A DNA stretch of 64,000 bases, from the NCBI RefSeq assembly GCF_042679605.1, contig NZ_JBHTMU010000014.1, positions 1 to 64,000 of the forward strand. The letters are read 5' to 3'. The position numbers and the translations under genes are program-made. Positions 1 to 8,714 of this stretch are shown here, one piece after another (position 1 is the stretch's first letter; each line of letters opens with the position of its first letter). Below the pieces are notes generated by a model that ran no database searches, had not been told where the DNA came from, and worked only from the letters and a program-made list of their open reading frames with translations. This stretch comes from Litorisediminicola beolgyonensis (lineage in GTDB: Bacteria; Pseudomonadota; Alphaproteobacteria; Rhodobacterales; Rhodobacteraceae).

Positions 1-4
1 CGCA

Positions 5-1198
5 TCAGGCCACCTCGGGCGCGGGGGGCGCGTCGATCAGCTCGAAGGCGGCGTCGATGATCGCGTCGGTGACCTCGGCGCCCTGGCTGACGATCTCCCA
101 GCCCGCCATCGCCATGGCCGCGGCCCGGTCCGGCGCGACAAGCTGCGCGACCGCGCCGCCCAGGCTGTCGGTATCGCGCACGATCCGCGCCGCGCCCGCA
201 TCGACGAGCCGCGTATAGGCGGTCAGGTGCCGTCCGACATTGGGGCCGTAGAGAATGGCGGAGCCAAGAGCGGCGGCCTCGAAGGGATTGGTGCCGCCTT
301 CGCCGGGCATCAGCGAGCCGCCGAGGAAGCTGAGCGGTGCGAGCCGGTACCAGAGGCCGAGCTCGCTGGCGTCGCCGCAAAGCAGGATCTGGGTGTTCTC
401 GTCCGGCATCTCGTCCGCGTCCCAGAGACACAGCCGCGCGCCGCTATCGCGCGCGACGGCCTCGGCCTCGGCGGCATCCTCGACGGTTTGCGGCACGATC
501 ACGAGGAGAAGCCGATGCGCCAGGCGCGCGGCGCGCAGATGCGCGTCGATCACCGCCCGGGCCTCGGGGGCGCGCAGGCGGGCAGCAAGCCAGAGCGGGC
601 GCGCGGCGAGGATCTGGGCGGTCTCCTCATGTGCCGTATCCGAGCAATCGAGCGCCGGGGGAATGTCCGTGAGCGGGCCTGCCGCGCGGATGCGGGCGCT
701 CTCGACGCCCGACCGGCGGAGCGCCCGGCTCGCCTCTGCGGAGGTCGCGTAGATCTGCGAGAAAAGCTGGAGCGTCGCGGGCGCCGCATCCGGCATCCAG
801 CGGGCGGCGGGCGTGCTGAACGGCTCTTCCCCGGCATTGACGAGGATCATCGGCCCCGTGGCCGCGGCGATCAGCGCCGGGCTGAGATCGTAGCCGCTCC
901 AGACACCGAGATCGGGGCGCCAGGTCGCGTGGAAGCGCGCCGCATCCGACGGCGTATCCGCGGGCAAGGTCAGATCGGGCTGCTCCCATGCGCCGGTTCT
1001 GAGGAGCGAGAGATCGGGGCGCTGCTGGATCATCCGCTGCGCCAAGGTCTCGAGCGGGGCGGTGTCGGCCCGGCTGCAGGCATGCAACCACAGGAGCGCG
1101 CCCTTCGGCCGCTCCGGCGCGTCCGGGCCGGGCCCCGCCGCGCCCCTTGCCCGGGCCAGCGCGAGATAGGCCCGAAGAGAGAACGCCCGCCGCGGCAA
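5..1198 (-). CDS. waaA: WaaA/KdtA-like 3-deoxy-D-manno-octulosonic acid transferase
   Basis: Glycosyltransferase of the KdtA family, which adds Kdo to lipid A precursor at the inner membrane. The protein is 397 aa, somewhat shorter than typical WaaA (about 420-430). The C-terminal signature FLGGSLMPGEGGTNPFEAA (residues 291-309) matches the family's GGS...GGHNP(L/F)E motif. The N-terminal HxxSxGE motif, which holds the catalytic acid, reads HACSRAD (39-45), so the usual GE is AD. The only start that keeps the N-terminus is a TTG at 1198, 3 nt after the stop of the DUF4170 gene, which suggests translational coupling. The stop lies 4 bases from the window edge, so the rest of the operon (often lpxK in relatives) is outside. 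Family assignment is firm; activity is uncertain because of the altered motif. Confidence 0.85.
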   Translation of the reverse strand: MPRRAFSLRAYLALARARGAAGPGPDAPERPKGALLWLHACSRADTAPLETLAQRMIQQRPDLSLLRTGAWEQPDLTLPADTPSDAARFHATWRPDLGVWSGYDLSPALIAAATGPMILVNAGEEPFSTPAARWMPDAAPATLQLFSQIYATSAEASRALRRSGVESARIRAAGPLTDIPPALDCSDTAHEETAQILAARPLWLAARLRAPEARAVIDAHLRAARLAHRLLLVIVPQTVEDAAEAEAVARDSGARLCLWDADEMPDENTQILLCGDASELGLWYRLAPLSFLGGSLMPGEGGTNPFEAAALGSAILYGPNVGRHLTAYTRLVDAGAARIVRDTDSLGGAVAQLVAPDRAAAMAMAGWEIVSQGAEVTDAIIDAAFELIDAPPAPEVA

Positions 1199-1201
1199 GG
1201 C

Positions 1202-1444
1202 CTAGACGCCAAGTTCCTCGGTCGGGGAGGCCGGTGTCCCCTCGTCGCGAAGACGGTGCAGATGCGCGATGAAGTAGCGCATATGGGCGTTGTCGACGGT
1301 ACGGTGCGCCTCGGCCTTCCAGGCATCGTAAGCCTTGGCGTAATCGGGATAAATCCCGACGATATGGATGTCGTCCACGTTCTTGAACTGGTTCTTCGAG
1401 GGTGAGACGAGCTCGCCGCCGAAGACGAGGTGCAGACGCTGCAT
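1202..1444 (-). CDS. DUF4170 family protein
   Basis: Small 80-aa soluble protein beginning MQRLHLVFGGEL and containing VDDIHIVGIYPDYAKAYDAW, typical of the DUF4170 family found beside Kdo-transferase genes in alphaproteobacteria. Function unknown. The ATG at 1444 is preceded by a GGAG about 8 nt upstream, whereas a longer in-frame reading to 1510 adds residues that do not look conserved. It ends 3 nt before the TTG of the waaA-like gene, so the two are almost certainly cotranscribed and coupled. Confidence 0.85.
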   Translation of the reverse strand: MQRLHLVFGGELVSPSKNQFKNVDDIHIVGIYPDYAKAYDAWKAEAHRTVDNAHMRYFIAHLHRLRDEGTPASPTEELGV

Positions 1445-1636
1445 GTGAGGGCTCCGAGGCTGTGATGTCAGGGATTGGCCATAAGCGTAAAGCTGCCGCT
1501 CTGCGAGCACAAGGTCGCGTGCCCTGCCACGCGCCGAGATGCGCGCGCGATGATGCCACGACAGGCACCGCGGCGGGTCAGTGCGACAGGCGGGGGCGAT
1601 CAGTGCTTTGGAGGGCGAACCGCTGACGCGTTCGGC

Positions 1637-2431
1637 TCAGGCGACCGGCGGGTGATCCAGGGCCTGCATCACCTCGCCCCAGACGCCTTCCGGGCCCGCC
1701 ACGACGCCGTCGGCCTGGGGGTGGGCGGCGTTGAAGCGCAGGGGGGCGCCGCGGCGGTCGGTGACGCGGGCTCCGGCCTCGGTGCAGATCAGCGCGCCCG
1801 CGGCGATGTCCCATTCCCAGGACGGGCGGAAGGTGAACATCGCGTCGAAGCGGCCCTCGGCCACGAGGGCGAGGCGGTAGGCGAGCGACGGGCGGTGGGA
1901 GCGGCGGAAGCGCGGCGGGGCGCCCTTCCAGAAGCGGGGATCGAGATTGGGGCGGGTGGTCAGAACCTCGGCCTCGGCCAGCGCGGCCCGGGACGAGGCG
2001 CGGAGCGCCCGGCCATTCAGCGTCGCGCCTTCGCCGCGCGCGGCGGCGTAGAGCCGCGAGACCACCGGCAGGTAGACGACCGCCGCGGTGATCTCGCCGC
2101 CCCGCGCGATGGCCAGGGAATGCGCCCAGATGTCGGAGCCGTCGATGAAGCTGCGGGTGCCGTCGATCGGGTCGATGATGAAGGTGGCGGGCGCGTCGAG
2201 CCGCGCGGGGTCGTCGGCGCTTTCCTCGCTGAGCCAGCCATACTCGGGTCGGGCGCTGCGCAGCATGTCCTCGAGCACCGCGTTCACGGCGAGATCGGCA
2301 TTGGTGACCGGCCCCGCGCCTCCGGGCTTCTCGGTGACCATCAGCGGTCGGCCCGCGTGACGGATCGCGATCTCGCCCGCGGCCTCTGCGGCGGTCAGGA
2401 GAAGTGCCAGATCGCCGTCACTCTCCGGCAA
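1637..2431 (-). CDS. Inositol monophosphatase family protein (IMPase/bisphosphate nucleotidase-like)
   Basis: Mg-dependent phosphatase of the inositol monophosphatase superfamily, 264 aa from a TTG start. Metal-binding motifs are visible: SEES (68-71), DPIDGTRSF (87-95) and WEWDIAAG (205-212). Substrate cannot be told from sequence; inositol phosphate, PAP or a sugar phosphate are all possible. A frame open to an ATG at 2488 would overlap pmbA by 71 bp. The TTG at 2431 has an AAGG about 9 nt upstream and overlaps pmbA by only 14 bp, so I prefer it. A separate CysQ-type paralogue lies at 27.9-28.7 kb. Confidence 0.85.
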   Translation of the reverse strand: MPESDGDLALLLTAAEAAGEIAIRHAGRPLMVTEKPGGAGPVTNADLAVNAVLEDMLRSARPEYGWLSEESADDPARLDAPATFIIDPIDGTRSFIDGSDIWAHSLAIARGGEITAAVVYLPVVSRLYAAARGEGATLNGRALRASSRAALAEAEVLTTRPNLDPRFWKGAPPRFRRSHRPSLAYRLALVAEGRFDAMFTFRPSWEWDIAAGALICTEAGARVTDRRGAPLRFNAAHPQADGVVAGPEGVWGEVMQALDHPPVA

Positions 2432-3764
2432 GGGTGAGACCTTCGACGAGAAGCGAGGGCACGACGCGCGAGAGCCAGGGCCGCGCATCGTTGGCTGGCA
2501 GGAGCGTCTTCAGCATCTCCGGAAGCGAGCCCGCGATGGTGACGCCCGAGACCGGGTATTTCGGGACGCCGTTCTCGATCCACATCCCCGCTGCCCCGCG
2601 CGAGTAATCGCCGGTATTGGGGTTGATCGTCGCGCCGATCATCGAGGTGACGAGCAGCCCGGTGCCCATCTCGGCCATCAGGTCGGCCTGGCTGCGGTCC
2701 GATTGCGACAGCGCGATATTCCAGTTCGACGGGTTGGGGCCCGAGGCGATGGCGCGGGCGGCATTGGCGGTGCTCTGAAGCCCGAGCTTGCGCGCGGTGG
2801 CCAGATCGAGCGTCCAGCCGGTGAGAATGCCGTCCTCGACGATCGCCCGCTGGCGGGTCGGCAGACCTTCGGCATCGAAGGGGCGGGAGCCGGTGGCCCG
2901 GCGGCGGCGCGGGTCCTCGGTCAGCGAGAGCGCGCGCGGCAGGACCTGCTTTCCGAGAAGATCGCGCGCCCAGGACCCGCCCCGGGCGATGGCCGCGCCG
3001 TTGATCGCCGAGAGGAGATGACCGATCAGGCTCGACGAGACACGCTCGTCGAAGAGCACCGGATAGGCGCCGGTCTTCGGGCGGCGGGGGTTCAGGCGCG
3101 CGAGCGTGCGCTCGGCGGCGCTGGTGCCGATATCCTCGGGGCTGCGCAGATCGGTCTGGAAGATGCGGCTGTCGCCGTCGTAGTCGCGCTCCATGCCGGT
3201 CCCCTCGCCCGCGATGGCCACAAGCGAGGTCGAGCGCGAGGAGCGGCTGTAGCCGCCAGAGAAGCCGTTGGTCGCGGCGAGATGGATGCGGCTCGCGCCG
3301 TAGCCCGCTGAGGCCGCGTCGATCCGGGTGATGCCCTTGACCGCCATGGCCGCGGCCTCGGCGCGCTTGGCATCCTCCTCGAGATCGGCGGGCGACGGTT
3401 CCGGCGCCGGGTCGTAAAGCTCGAGCGCATCGACTTGGATGTCGCGGGCCAGCGCGTCGGGATCGGCGAGGCCGATATAGGGGTCCTCGGGCGCTTCGCG
3501 GGCCATGGCGATGGCGCGGGTGGCCATCGCCTCCATCGTCTCGGGGCGGATGTCGGAGGCGGAGATGGTCGCGGAGCGCTGGCCGAGAAGGACGCGCAGA
3601 CCGAGCTCCACCGCCTCGGAGCGCTCGGCCTGTTCCAGGGTGCCGCCACGCACGTCGATGGAGACCGAGCGCCCGTCGATGGCGAGCGCGTCGGCCGCGT
3701 CGGCTCCGGCGCGTTTGGCGGCGGCGAGAAGCGCCTGGGTCAGGGAGGCGAGGTCGTGGGCCAT
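2418..3764 (-). CDS. pmbA: PmbA/TldE family metalloprotease subunit
   Basis: Partner of TldD in the TldD/TldE heterodimeric protease known for maturing microcin B17 and degrading unstructured peptides. The 448-aa length is normal. The C-terminal stretch with INPNTGDYSRGAAGMWIENG and YPVSGVTIAG is the diagnostic PmbA/TldE region; the TldD metal-binding HExxxH is absent, as expected for TldE. TldD is not in this window. The gene overlaps the downstream phosphatase by 14 bp, implying an operon. Confidence 0.93.
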   Translation of the reverse strand: MAHDLASLTQALLAAAKRAGADAADALAIDGRSVSIDVRGGTLEQAERSEAVELGLRVLLGQRSATISASDIRPETMEAMATRAIAMAREAPEDPYIGLADPDALARDIQVDALELYDPAPEPSPADLEEDAKRAEAAAMAVKGITRIDAASAGYGASRIHLAATNGFSGGYSRSSRSTSLVAIAGEGTGMERDYDGDSRIFQTDLRSPEDIGTSAAERTLARLNPRRPKTGAYPVLFDERVSSSLIGHLLSAINGAAIARGGSWARDLLGKQVLPRALSLTEDPRRRRATGSRPFDAEGLPTRQRAIVEDGILTGWTLDLATARKLGLQSTANAARAIASGPNPSNWNIALSQSDRSQADLMAEMGTGLLVTSMIGATINPNTGDYSRGAAGMWIENGVPKYPVSGVTIAGSLPEMLKTLLPANDARPWLSRVVPSLLVEGLTLAGE

Positions 3765-3941
3765 GTCCGGTCCTGTCTGTGGATGGATCAGACCTAGGCC
3801 GCAGCGGGCGACGGCGCAAGGCGGCCCGGCGGTCGCGGGTTCGGCGGGGCGCCCGGTTTGGCGCGGAGAGCGCAGATTTGGGAGGGATCGGGGACTGCGT
3901 CGCGGCGTTTGATACGGCTCGCGAGCGCGCGAGGAGGTGGA

Positions 3942-3959
3942 GCGGCGCGTGAGCGCCGC
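3942..3959 (-). terminator. GC-rich hairpin after the alanine symporter gene
   Basis: A 7-bp stem (GCGGCGC / GCGCCGC) with a GTGA loop lies 14 bp beyond the stop of the minus-strand symporter gene. No T-run follows on either strand, so termination is only a possibility. Confidence 0.3.
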
Positions 3960-3973
3960 CCCGAGGTCTTGCG

Positions 3974-5512
3974 TCAGGAGAACTTCTTGATCTCTCCGGA
4001 GCGAAGCTTGGCGGTGTAGTTCTTCAGCTCCCGCTTCACGATCGGCATCAGGAAGTAGAGGCCGATCACGTTGACCACCGCCATGGCGAAGATCGCCGCG
4101 TCGGAGAAGTCGATCACCGGGCCGAGGTTCGAGGCCGCGCCGATGATGACGAAGAGGCAGAAGATCACCTTGAAGATGACCTCCTTGGTCTGGCCCTCGC
4201 CGAAGAGGAAGGTCCAGGCCTTGAGGCCGTAATAGGACCAGCTCAGCATGGTCGAGAAGGCGAAGAGGATCACCGCGATGGCGAGCACGTATTTGAACCC
4301 GTCGATGGAAGACGAGAACGCCGCCGAGGTCAGTGCCACGCCCGATGTGCCGCCCACGGTCTCGATCGCACCGCTTTCGGTGACCATGTAGAGGCCGGTT
4401 TCGGGATCGGACACGAGCTGCCCGGTGATGATGATCACCAGCGCGGTCATGGTGCAGACCACGACCGTGTCGATGAAGGGCTCGAGCAGGGACACGAAGC
4501 CCTCGGTGATCGGCTCCTTGGTCTTCACCGCGGAGTGCGCGATGGCCGCCGAGCCGACGCCCGCCTCGTTCGAGAAGGCCGCCCGCTTGAAGCCCTGGAT
4601 CAGCGCGCCGACAAAGCCGCCCGCGACGCCGAGGCCGGTGAAGGCACCTTCGAAGATCTGCCCGAAGGCCCAGCCGATCTGGTCGGCGTTCATCAGGATG
4701 ATGATCAGCGCGGTGCCGACATAGAGCACGCCCATGAAGGGCACGACCTTTTCGGTGACCCGCGCGATGGACTTGAGGCCGCCGACGATCACCGCAAAGA
4801 CGATGGCCGCGAAGATCACGCCGGTGATCCAGCCCGGATAGTCGCCCAGTACGTTCGCGAGCTGCGCATGCGCCTGGTTGGCCTGGAACATGTTGCCGCC
4901 GCCCAGCGCGCCGAGGATACAGAAGATCGAGAAGAGGACGGCGAGGATGCCGCCTCCGGGCAGGTTACGCTCCTTGAAGCCCTTGGTGAGGTAGTACATC
5001 GGCCCGCCCGAGACGGTGCCGTTCTCGAACTCGTTGCGGTATTTCACGCCGAGCGTGCATTCGGTGAACTTGGACGCCATGCCCATGAGACCCGCGAGGA
5101 TCATCCAGAACGTGGCCCCCGGTCCCCCGATGCCGATGGCGACCGCGACGCCCGCGATATTGCCGAGACCCACCGTGCCCGACAGCGCGGTCGCGAGCGC
5201 CTGGAAGTGGCTGACCTCGCCCGCGTCATTGGGGTCGGAATAATCGCCTTTGACCAGCGCGATGGAGTGGCCGACCCAGCGAAGCTGGACGAAGCCGAAA
5301 TAGAGCGTGAAGACGGTGGCCGCGATCACCAGCCAGCCGACGATCCAGGGGAAGCTGGTGCCGGGAAAGTTCGAGAAGATGAGGCTGACGAACCAGCCGG
5401 TCGAGCTTGCGAAGATGGCGTTCACCTGCTCGTCGATGCCCTGCGCGGCGGCCGGAGCGGCCAGCGCGACGAGGGCAAGGGCGGCGAGCGCGCCCGGGAA
5501 GACCTTGTTCAT
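3974..5512 (-). CDS. Alanine/sodium symporter, AGCS (AlsT/DagA) family
   Basis: Integral membrane amino-acid:cation symporter, 512 aa, normal for the family. An N-terminal signal-like hydrophobic segment (residues 1-23, ending APAAAQ) precedes about ten membrane segments. Hallmarks include GTVGLGNIAGVAVAIGIGGPG and GVGSAAIAHSAVKTKEP. The ATG at 5512 starts this N-terminus; an upstream in-frame ATG at 5680 would run into the usp gene. It follows usp by 34 nt on the same strand, so the two probably form one transcript. Substrate (Ala, Gly or Gln) cannot be resolved. Confidence 0.92.
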   Translation of the reverse strand: MNKVFPGALAALALVALAAPAAAQGIDEQVNAIFASSTGWFVSLIFSNFPGTSFPWIVGWLVIAATVFTLYFGFVQLRWVGHSIALVKGDYSDPNDAGEVSHFQALATALSGTVGLGNIAGVAVAIGIGGPGATFWMILAGLMGMASKFTECTLGVKYRNEFENGTVSGGPMYYLTKGFKERNLPGGGILAVLFSIFCILGALGGGNMFQANQAHAQLANVLGDYPGWITGVIFAAIVFAVIVGGLKSIARVTEKVVPFMGVLYVGTALIIILMNADQIGWAFGQIFEGAFTGLGVAGGFVGALIQGFKRAAFSNEAGVGSAAIAHSAVKTKEPITEGFVSLLEPFIDTVVVCTMTALVIIITGQLVSDPETGLYMVTESGAIETVGGTSGVALTSAAFSSSIDGFKYVLAIAVILFAFSTMLSWSYYGLKAWTFLFGEGQTKEVIFKVIFCLFVIIGAASNLGPVIDFSDAAIFAMAVVNVIGLYFLMPIVKRELKNYTAKLRSGEIKKFS

Positions 5513-5546
5513 GTCGAAAATCCTGTCCTGTCCTGAAATGGCGGCG

Positions 5547-5981
5547 TCACGGCACGATCGTGCAGGGCACGGGCGCGAGCTGCACCAGCGTGGCGGCGGT
5601 CGAGCCGAAGAAGCGCGCGGCGAAGCCGCCATGCCCGTCGCGACCGACGATGATCTGGCTGGCGCCTCTTTCTTTGGCAACTTTCATCAGAAGTTCCGCC
5701 GTATGGCCGTAGTTGATCTGGGTTTCGACCGAGATCCCCTCGTCTTCGAGTCGCGTTTTGACCGGGGCGATGACCGCGCTTTCGGCACGGGCAAGCTCTT
5801 CGCGGCGCCGCGAATGCCGCTCTTCCAGTTCCTCGGGCGTGAGGAAGGAATAGGGTGACCATTCGAGGACATGCACGAGGACGATCCTCGAATCCTGCTT
5901 CTTGGCCACGTCGACCGCATGGGCAAGCGCCCGTTCGGCGGTATCGCTGGCGTCGTATCCGACGACCAAAGTTCCTGACAT
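5547..5981 (-). CDS. Universal stress protein, UspA family
   Basis: 144-aa single-domain Usp. It opens MSGTLVVGYDASDTAERAL, the typical first beta strand with ATP-site aspartate, and ends with the nucleotide loop GRDGHGGFAARFFGSTA and VPCTIVP, a G-2x-G-9x-G-(S/T) type signature, so ATP binding is expected. The ATG at 5981 has an AGGGGG ribosome site about 9 nt upstream. It leads the symporter gene, so it may be coregulated with amino-acid uptake. Confidence 0.92.
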   Translation of the reverse strand: MSGTLVVGYDASDTAERALAHAVDVAKKQDSRIVLVHVLEWSPYSFLTPEELEERHSRRREELARAESAVIAPVKTRLEDEGISVETQINYGHTAELLMKVAKERGASQIIVGRDGHGGFAARFFGSTAATLVQLAPVPCTIVP

Positions 5982-6217
5982 GATGAATATCCCCCTGTCC
6001 TGTCGCTGATGTGGACCGGTTTCGAGACCGGTCGTCTTGAGGCGATGCAGCCGGGGAAAGCCTCGGAAATCTGGCCGAACTCCAATCATTGGCCTGCGAA
6101 ATAAACGGATGGCAGGCGAAATGCAGATGCATGCCGCCGGGTTTCCCCAATTCTACAAGGGGAAGCGTGGGCCGCTGCTGCACGGTTCGTCAAGCGTCGC
6201 GAGGGGGGACTATACAA

Positions 6218-6233
6218 ATTCACTAATATGAAT
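6218..6233. promoter_or_regulatory. ATTC-N8-GAAT dyad, candidate ArsR-type (SqrR/BigR) operator
   Basis: The sequence ATTCACTAATATGAAT is an inverted repeat (ATTCA / TGAAT) in an AT-rich island just before sulP. From memory, ATTC-N8-GAAT is the motif described for the sulfide-responsive repressor SqrR of Rhodobacter capsulatus. It sits 39 bp from the sulP ATG, where a repressor would block transcription or elongation. The regulator itself is not in this window. Confidence 0.5.
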
Positions 6234-6271
6234 ATATAGACAAGCGAAACGTCCTGACGGAGACTCACCCC

Positions 6272-8047
6272 ATGACCGGCCGCCCTTCCCAGACCCGCCG
6301 CGTCGCCCGCTACCTGCCGATCCTCGACTGGGGACGGCGCTATGATCGCGATACCGCGGTCAATGACGGTTTGGCCGCGGTGATCGTGACGATCATGCTC
6401 ATTCCGCAGTCCCTGGCCTATGCTCTCCTTGCCGGGTTGCCGCCGGAAATGGGTCTTTATGCGTCGATCCTGCCGCTCGTGGCCTACGCGATCTTCGGCA
6501 CGTCGCGCACGCTCGCCGTCGGCCCCGTCGCGGTGGTGTCGCTGATGACCGCGTCGGCCATCGGCACGCTCGGACTGACCGACCCGGCGCAGATTGCGCT
6601 GGCGGCGGGCACGCTGGCCTTCGCGTCCGGCGCCATCCTTCTGGCTCTGGGCTTCCTGCGGCTGGGATTTCTGGCGAATTTCCTCAGCCACCCGGTGATC
6701 GCGGGGTTCATCACGGCCTCGGGCCTCCTGATCGCGGCCTCGCAGCTTCGGCACATCCTGGGTATCTCGGGCGGCGGGCACACGCTGGTCGAGATCGGCC
6801 ACGGGCTCTGGCAGAACCTCGGCGGCACCAACCTGCCGACCCTGATCATCGGGGGCAGCGCGCTGGCCTTCCTGTTCTGGGTCCGCAAGGGGCTGAAGCC
6901 GCTCCTTCTGAGCCGCGGCGTCGGGCCGCGCCTTGCCGACATCCTGACCAAGGCCGGTCCCGTCGGAGCCGTGGCCGTCACGACGCTCGCGAGCTGGGCG
7001 TTCGACCTTCACTCCCACGGCGTCTCCATCGTCGGAACCGTGCCGATGGGCCTGCCGCCGCTCACCCTGCCCGCGCTCGATCCCGAGCTCTGGCGCGCGC
7101 TCTTCGTGCCCGCGCTCCTGATCTCGATCATAGGCTTCGTCGAATCCGTCTCGGTCGCGCAAACCCTCGCTGCCAAGCGGCGACAGCGCATCGTTCCCGA
7201 CCAGGAGCTGATCGGCCTCGGTGCCTCGAACGTCGCCGCTGCCGTGACCGGCGGCTATCCAGTGACCGGCGGCTTCGCCCGCTCGGTGGTCAATTTCGAC
7301 GCGGGCGCCGAGACCCCCGCCGCGGGCGCCATGACCGCCATCGGCATCCTCCTGGCCGCACTCTTCCTGACGCCGCTTCTCTATTTCCTGCCGACCGCGA
7401 CACTCGCCGCGACGATCATCGTGGCCGTCCTGAGCCTCGTCGACCTGCACGTCCTGAGCCGCGCCTGGAGTTACAACCGCGTCGATTTCGCCGCCGTGGC
7501 GGTGACGATCCTCGTCACCCTGACGCTCGGCGTCGAGGCCGGGGTGTCGGCGGGCGTGGCGCTGTCGATCGGCATGCATCTCTACAAGACGTCGAAGCCG
7601 CATGTGGCCGAGATCGGGCTGGTGCCGGGCACCCAGCATTTCCGCAACATCCTTCGCCACGACGTGACCACCGTTCCGCATCTGGTGGCGCTGCGGGTCG
7701 ACGAGAGCCTCTACTTCGCCAATGCGAGCTTCCTTGAGGACTATGTCACCGAGCGCGTGCTGCGCAGCCCCGAGATCCGCGACGTGGTGCTGCTGTTCTC
7801 GGCGGTGAACGAGGTCGACCTGTCGGCGCTCGAAACGCTCGAGGCGATCAACCGGCGGCTGGCGGATATGGGTATCCGGCTGCACCTGTCGGAGGTGAAG
7901 GGGCCGGTGATGGACCGGCTCAAGCGCTGCTCGTTCCTCGACGAGATGACCGGCGAGGTCTTCCTGTCGCACTATGACGCTTGGGCGAGACTCTCAGAGC
8001 CGCGCCCGGCCGAAGGCGGTGAGGACGAAGGCGTCGCGGCCCAGTAG
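6272..8047 (+). CDS. SulP (SLC26) family anion permease with STAS domain
   Basis: 591-aa transporter: a membrane domain of about 10-12 segments (residues 25-440) with the family hallmark IPQSLAYALLAGLPPEMGLYAS, then a cytoplasmic STAS domain (about 450-560). SulP proteins carry sulfate, bicarbonate, nitrate or dicarboxylates; the substrate here is not certain. A GGAG precedes the ATG. It is divergent from usp. An ATTC-N8-GAAT dyad upstream hints at control by a sulfide-responsive ArsR repressor, which would favour a sulfur oxyanion. Its last 54 bp overlap the convergent metallophosphatase gene. Confidence 0.93.
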   Translation: MTGRPSQTRRVARYLPILDWGRRYDRDTAVNDGLAAVIVTIMLIPQSLAYALLAGLPPEMGLYASILPLVAYAIFGTSRTLAVGPVAVVSLMTASAIGTLGLTDPAQIALAAGTLAFASGAILLALGFLRLGFLANFLSHPVIAGFITASGLLIAASQLRHILGISGGGHTLVEIGHGLWQNLGGTNLPTLIIGGSALAFLFWVRKGLKPLLLSRGVGPRLADILTKAGPVGAVAVTTLASWAFDLHSHGVSIVGTVPMGLPPLTLPALDPELWRALFVPALLISIIGFVESVSVAQTLAAKRRQRIVPDQELIGLGASNVAAAVTGGYPVTGGFARSVVNFDAGAETPAAGAMTAIGILLAALFLTPLLYFLPTATLAATIIVAVLSLVDLHVLSRAWSYNRVDFAAVAVTILVTLTLGVEAGVSAGVALSIGMHLYKTSKPHVAEIGLVPGTQHFRNILRHDVTTVPHLVALRVDESLYFANASFLEDYVTERVLRSPEIRDVVLLFSAVNEVDLSALETLEAINRRLADMGIRLHLSEVKGPVMDRLKRCSFLDEMTGEVFLSHYDAWARLSEPRPAEGGEDEGVAAQ

Positions 8048-8704
8048 CACCGCGGCATGGAGCGGGCGGCCATAGGCCGCGCCGCCATCCATGTTGAGCC
8101 GGTTGCCGTAATGGATCGGCGCGTCGATGGCGGTATGGCCATGCACGACGAGCCGCCCGTGATCGCCTGTTTCGTCAAGGAACGGATCGCGGATCCAGAG
8201 AAGGTCGGCCTCGTCCTGCGCATCGAGCGGCACGCCGGGGCGGATGCCCGCATGGGCGAAGACCTGCGTCTCGGTGACGTGCATCGTTTCAAGCGCGCGC
8301 AGGAAGGCGATATGCGTCTCGGGGATCGCCTGAAGCGCCTCTTCCCGGATTTCGGAGACCGGGCGGGTGTCGGGGCAGTCGACACCGTAGGAGGCGAGCG
8401 TGGCGCGACCGCCCATGTTGCGCGACAGCCAGAAGCGGCCCTCGCCGCGACCAGTCCCGTCGAGAAAGTCGAGCATGGTCCGGTCATGGTTGCCGCAGAG
8501 GGTGACCCAGGCCGCACCGTTGGCCCGCCCCGCGATCAGGCGCTCGATCACGCCGCGGCTGTCCGGCCCGCGGTCGACATAGTCGCCGAGGAACACCACC
8601 GGCGCACCCGCCGCCGGGTCCTCGTCGATCAGCGCCAGCACGCGCTCGAGCTCGCCAAGATGGCCGTGGATGTCGCCCAAGGCGAAAATCGGGTCTTCGT
8701 CCAT
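7994..8704 (-). CDS. Serine/threonine-type metallophosphoesterase
   Basis: 236-aa calcineurin-like phosphatase of the PrpA/PrpB type. The bimetal motifs are complete and in order: GDIHG (10-14), GDYVDRG (40-46), GNHD (about 73-76), AHAG and VHGHT. The likely substrate is a phosphoprotein or a nucleotide such as Ap4A, which cannot be told apart by reading. It begins 10 nt after the stop of the LysR gene on the same strand, so the two may be cotranscribed. Its 3' end overlaps sulP convergently. Confidence 0.9.
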   Translation of the reverse strand: MDEDPIFALGDIHGHLGELERVLALIDEDPAAGAPVVFLGDYVDRGPDSRGVIERLIAGRANGAAWVTLCGNHDRTMLDFLDGTGRGEGRFWLSRNMGGRATLASYGVDCPDTRPVSEIREEALQAIPETHIAFLRALETMHVTETQVFAHAGIRPGVPLDAQDEADLLWIRDPFLDETGDHGRLVVHGHTAIDAPIHYGNRLNMDGGAAYGRPLHAAVLLGRDAFVLTAFGRARL

Positions 8705-8714
8705 GCCCCTCGAC

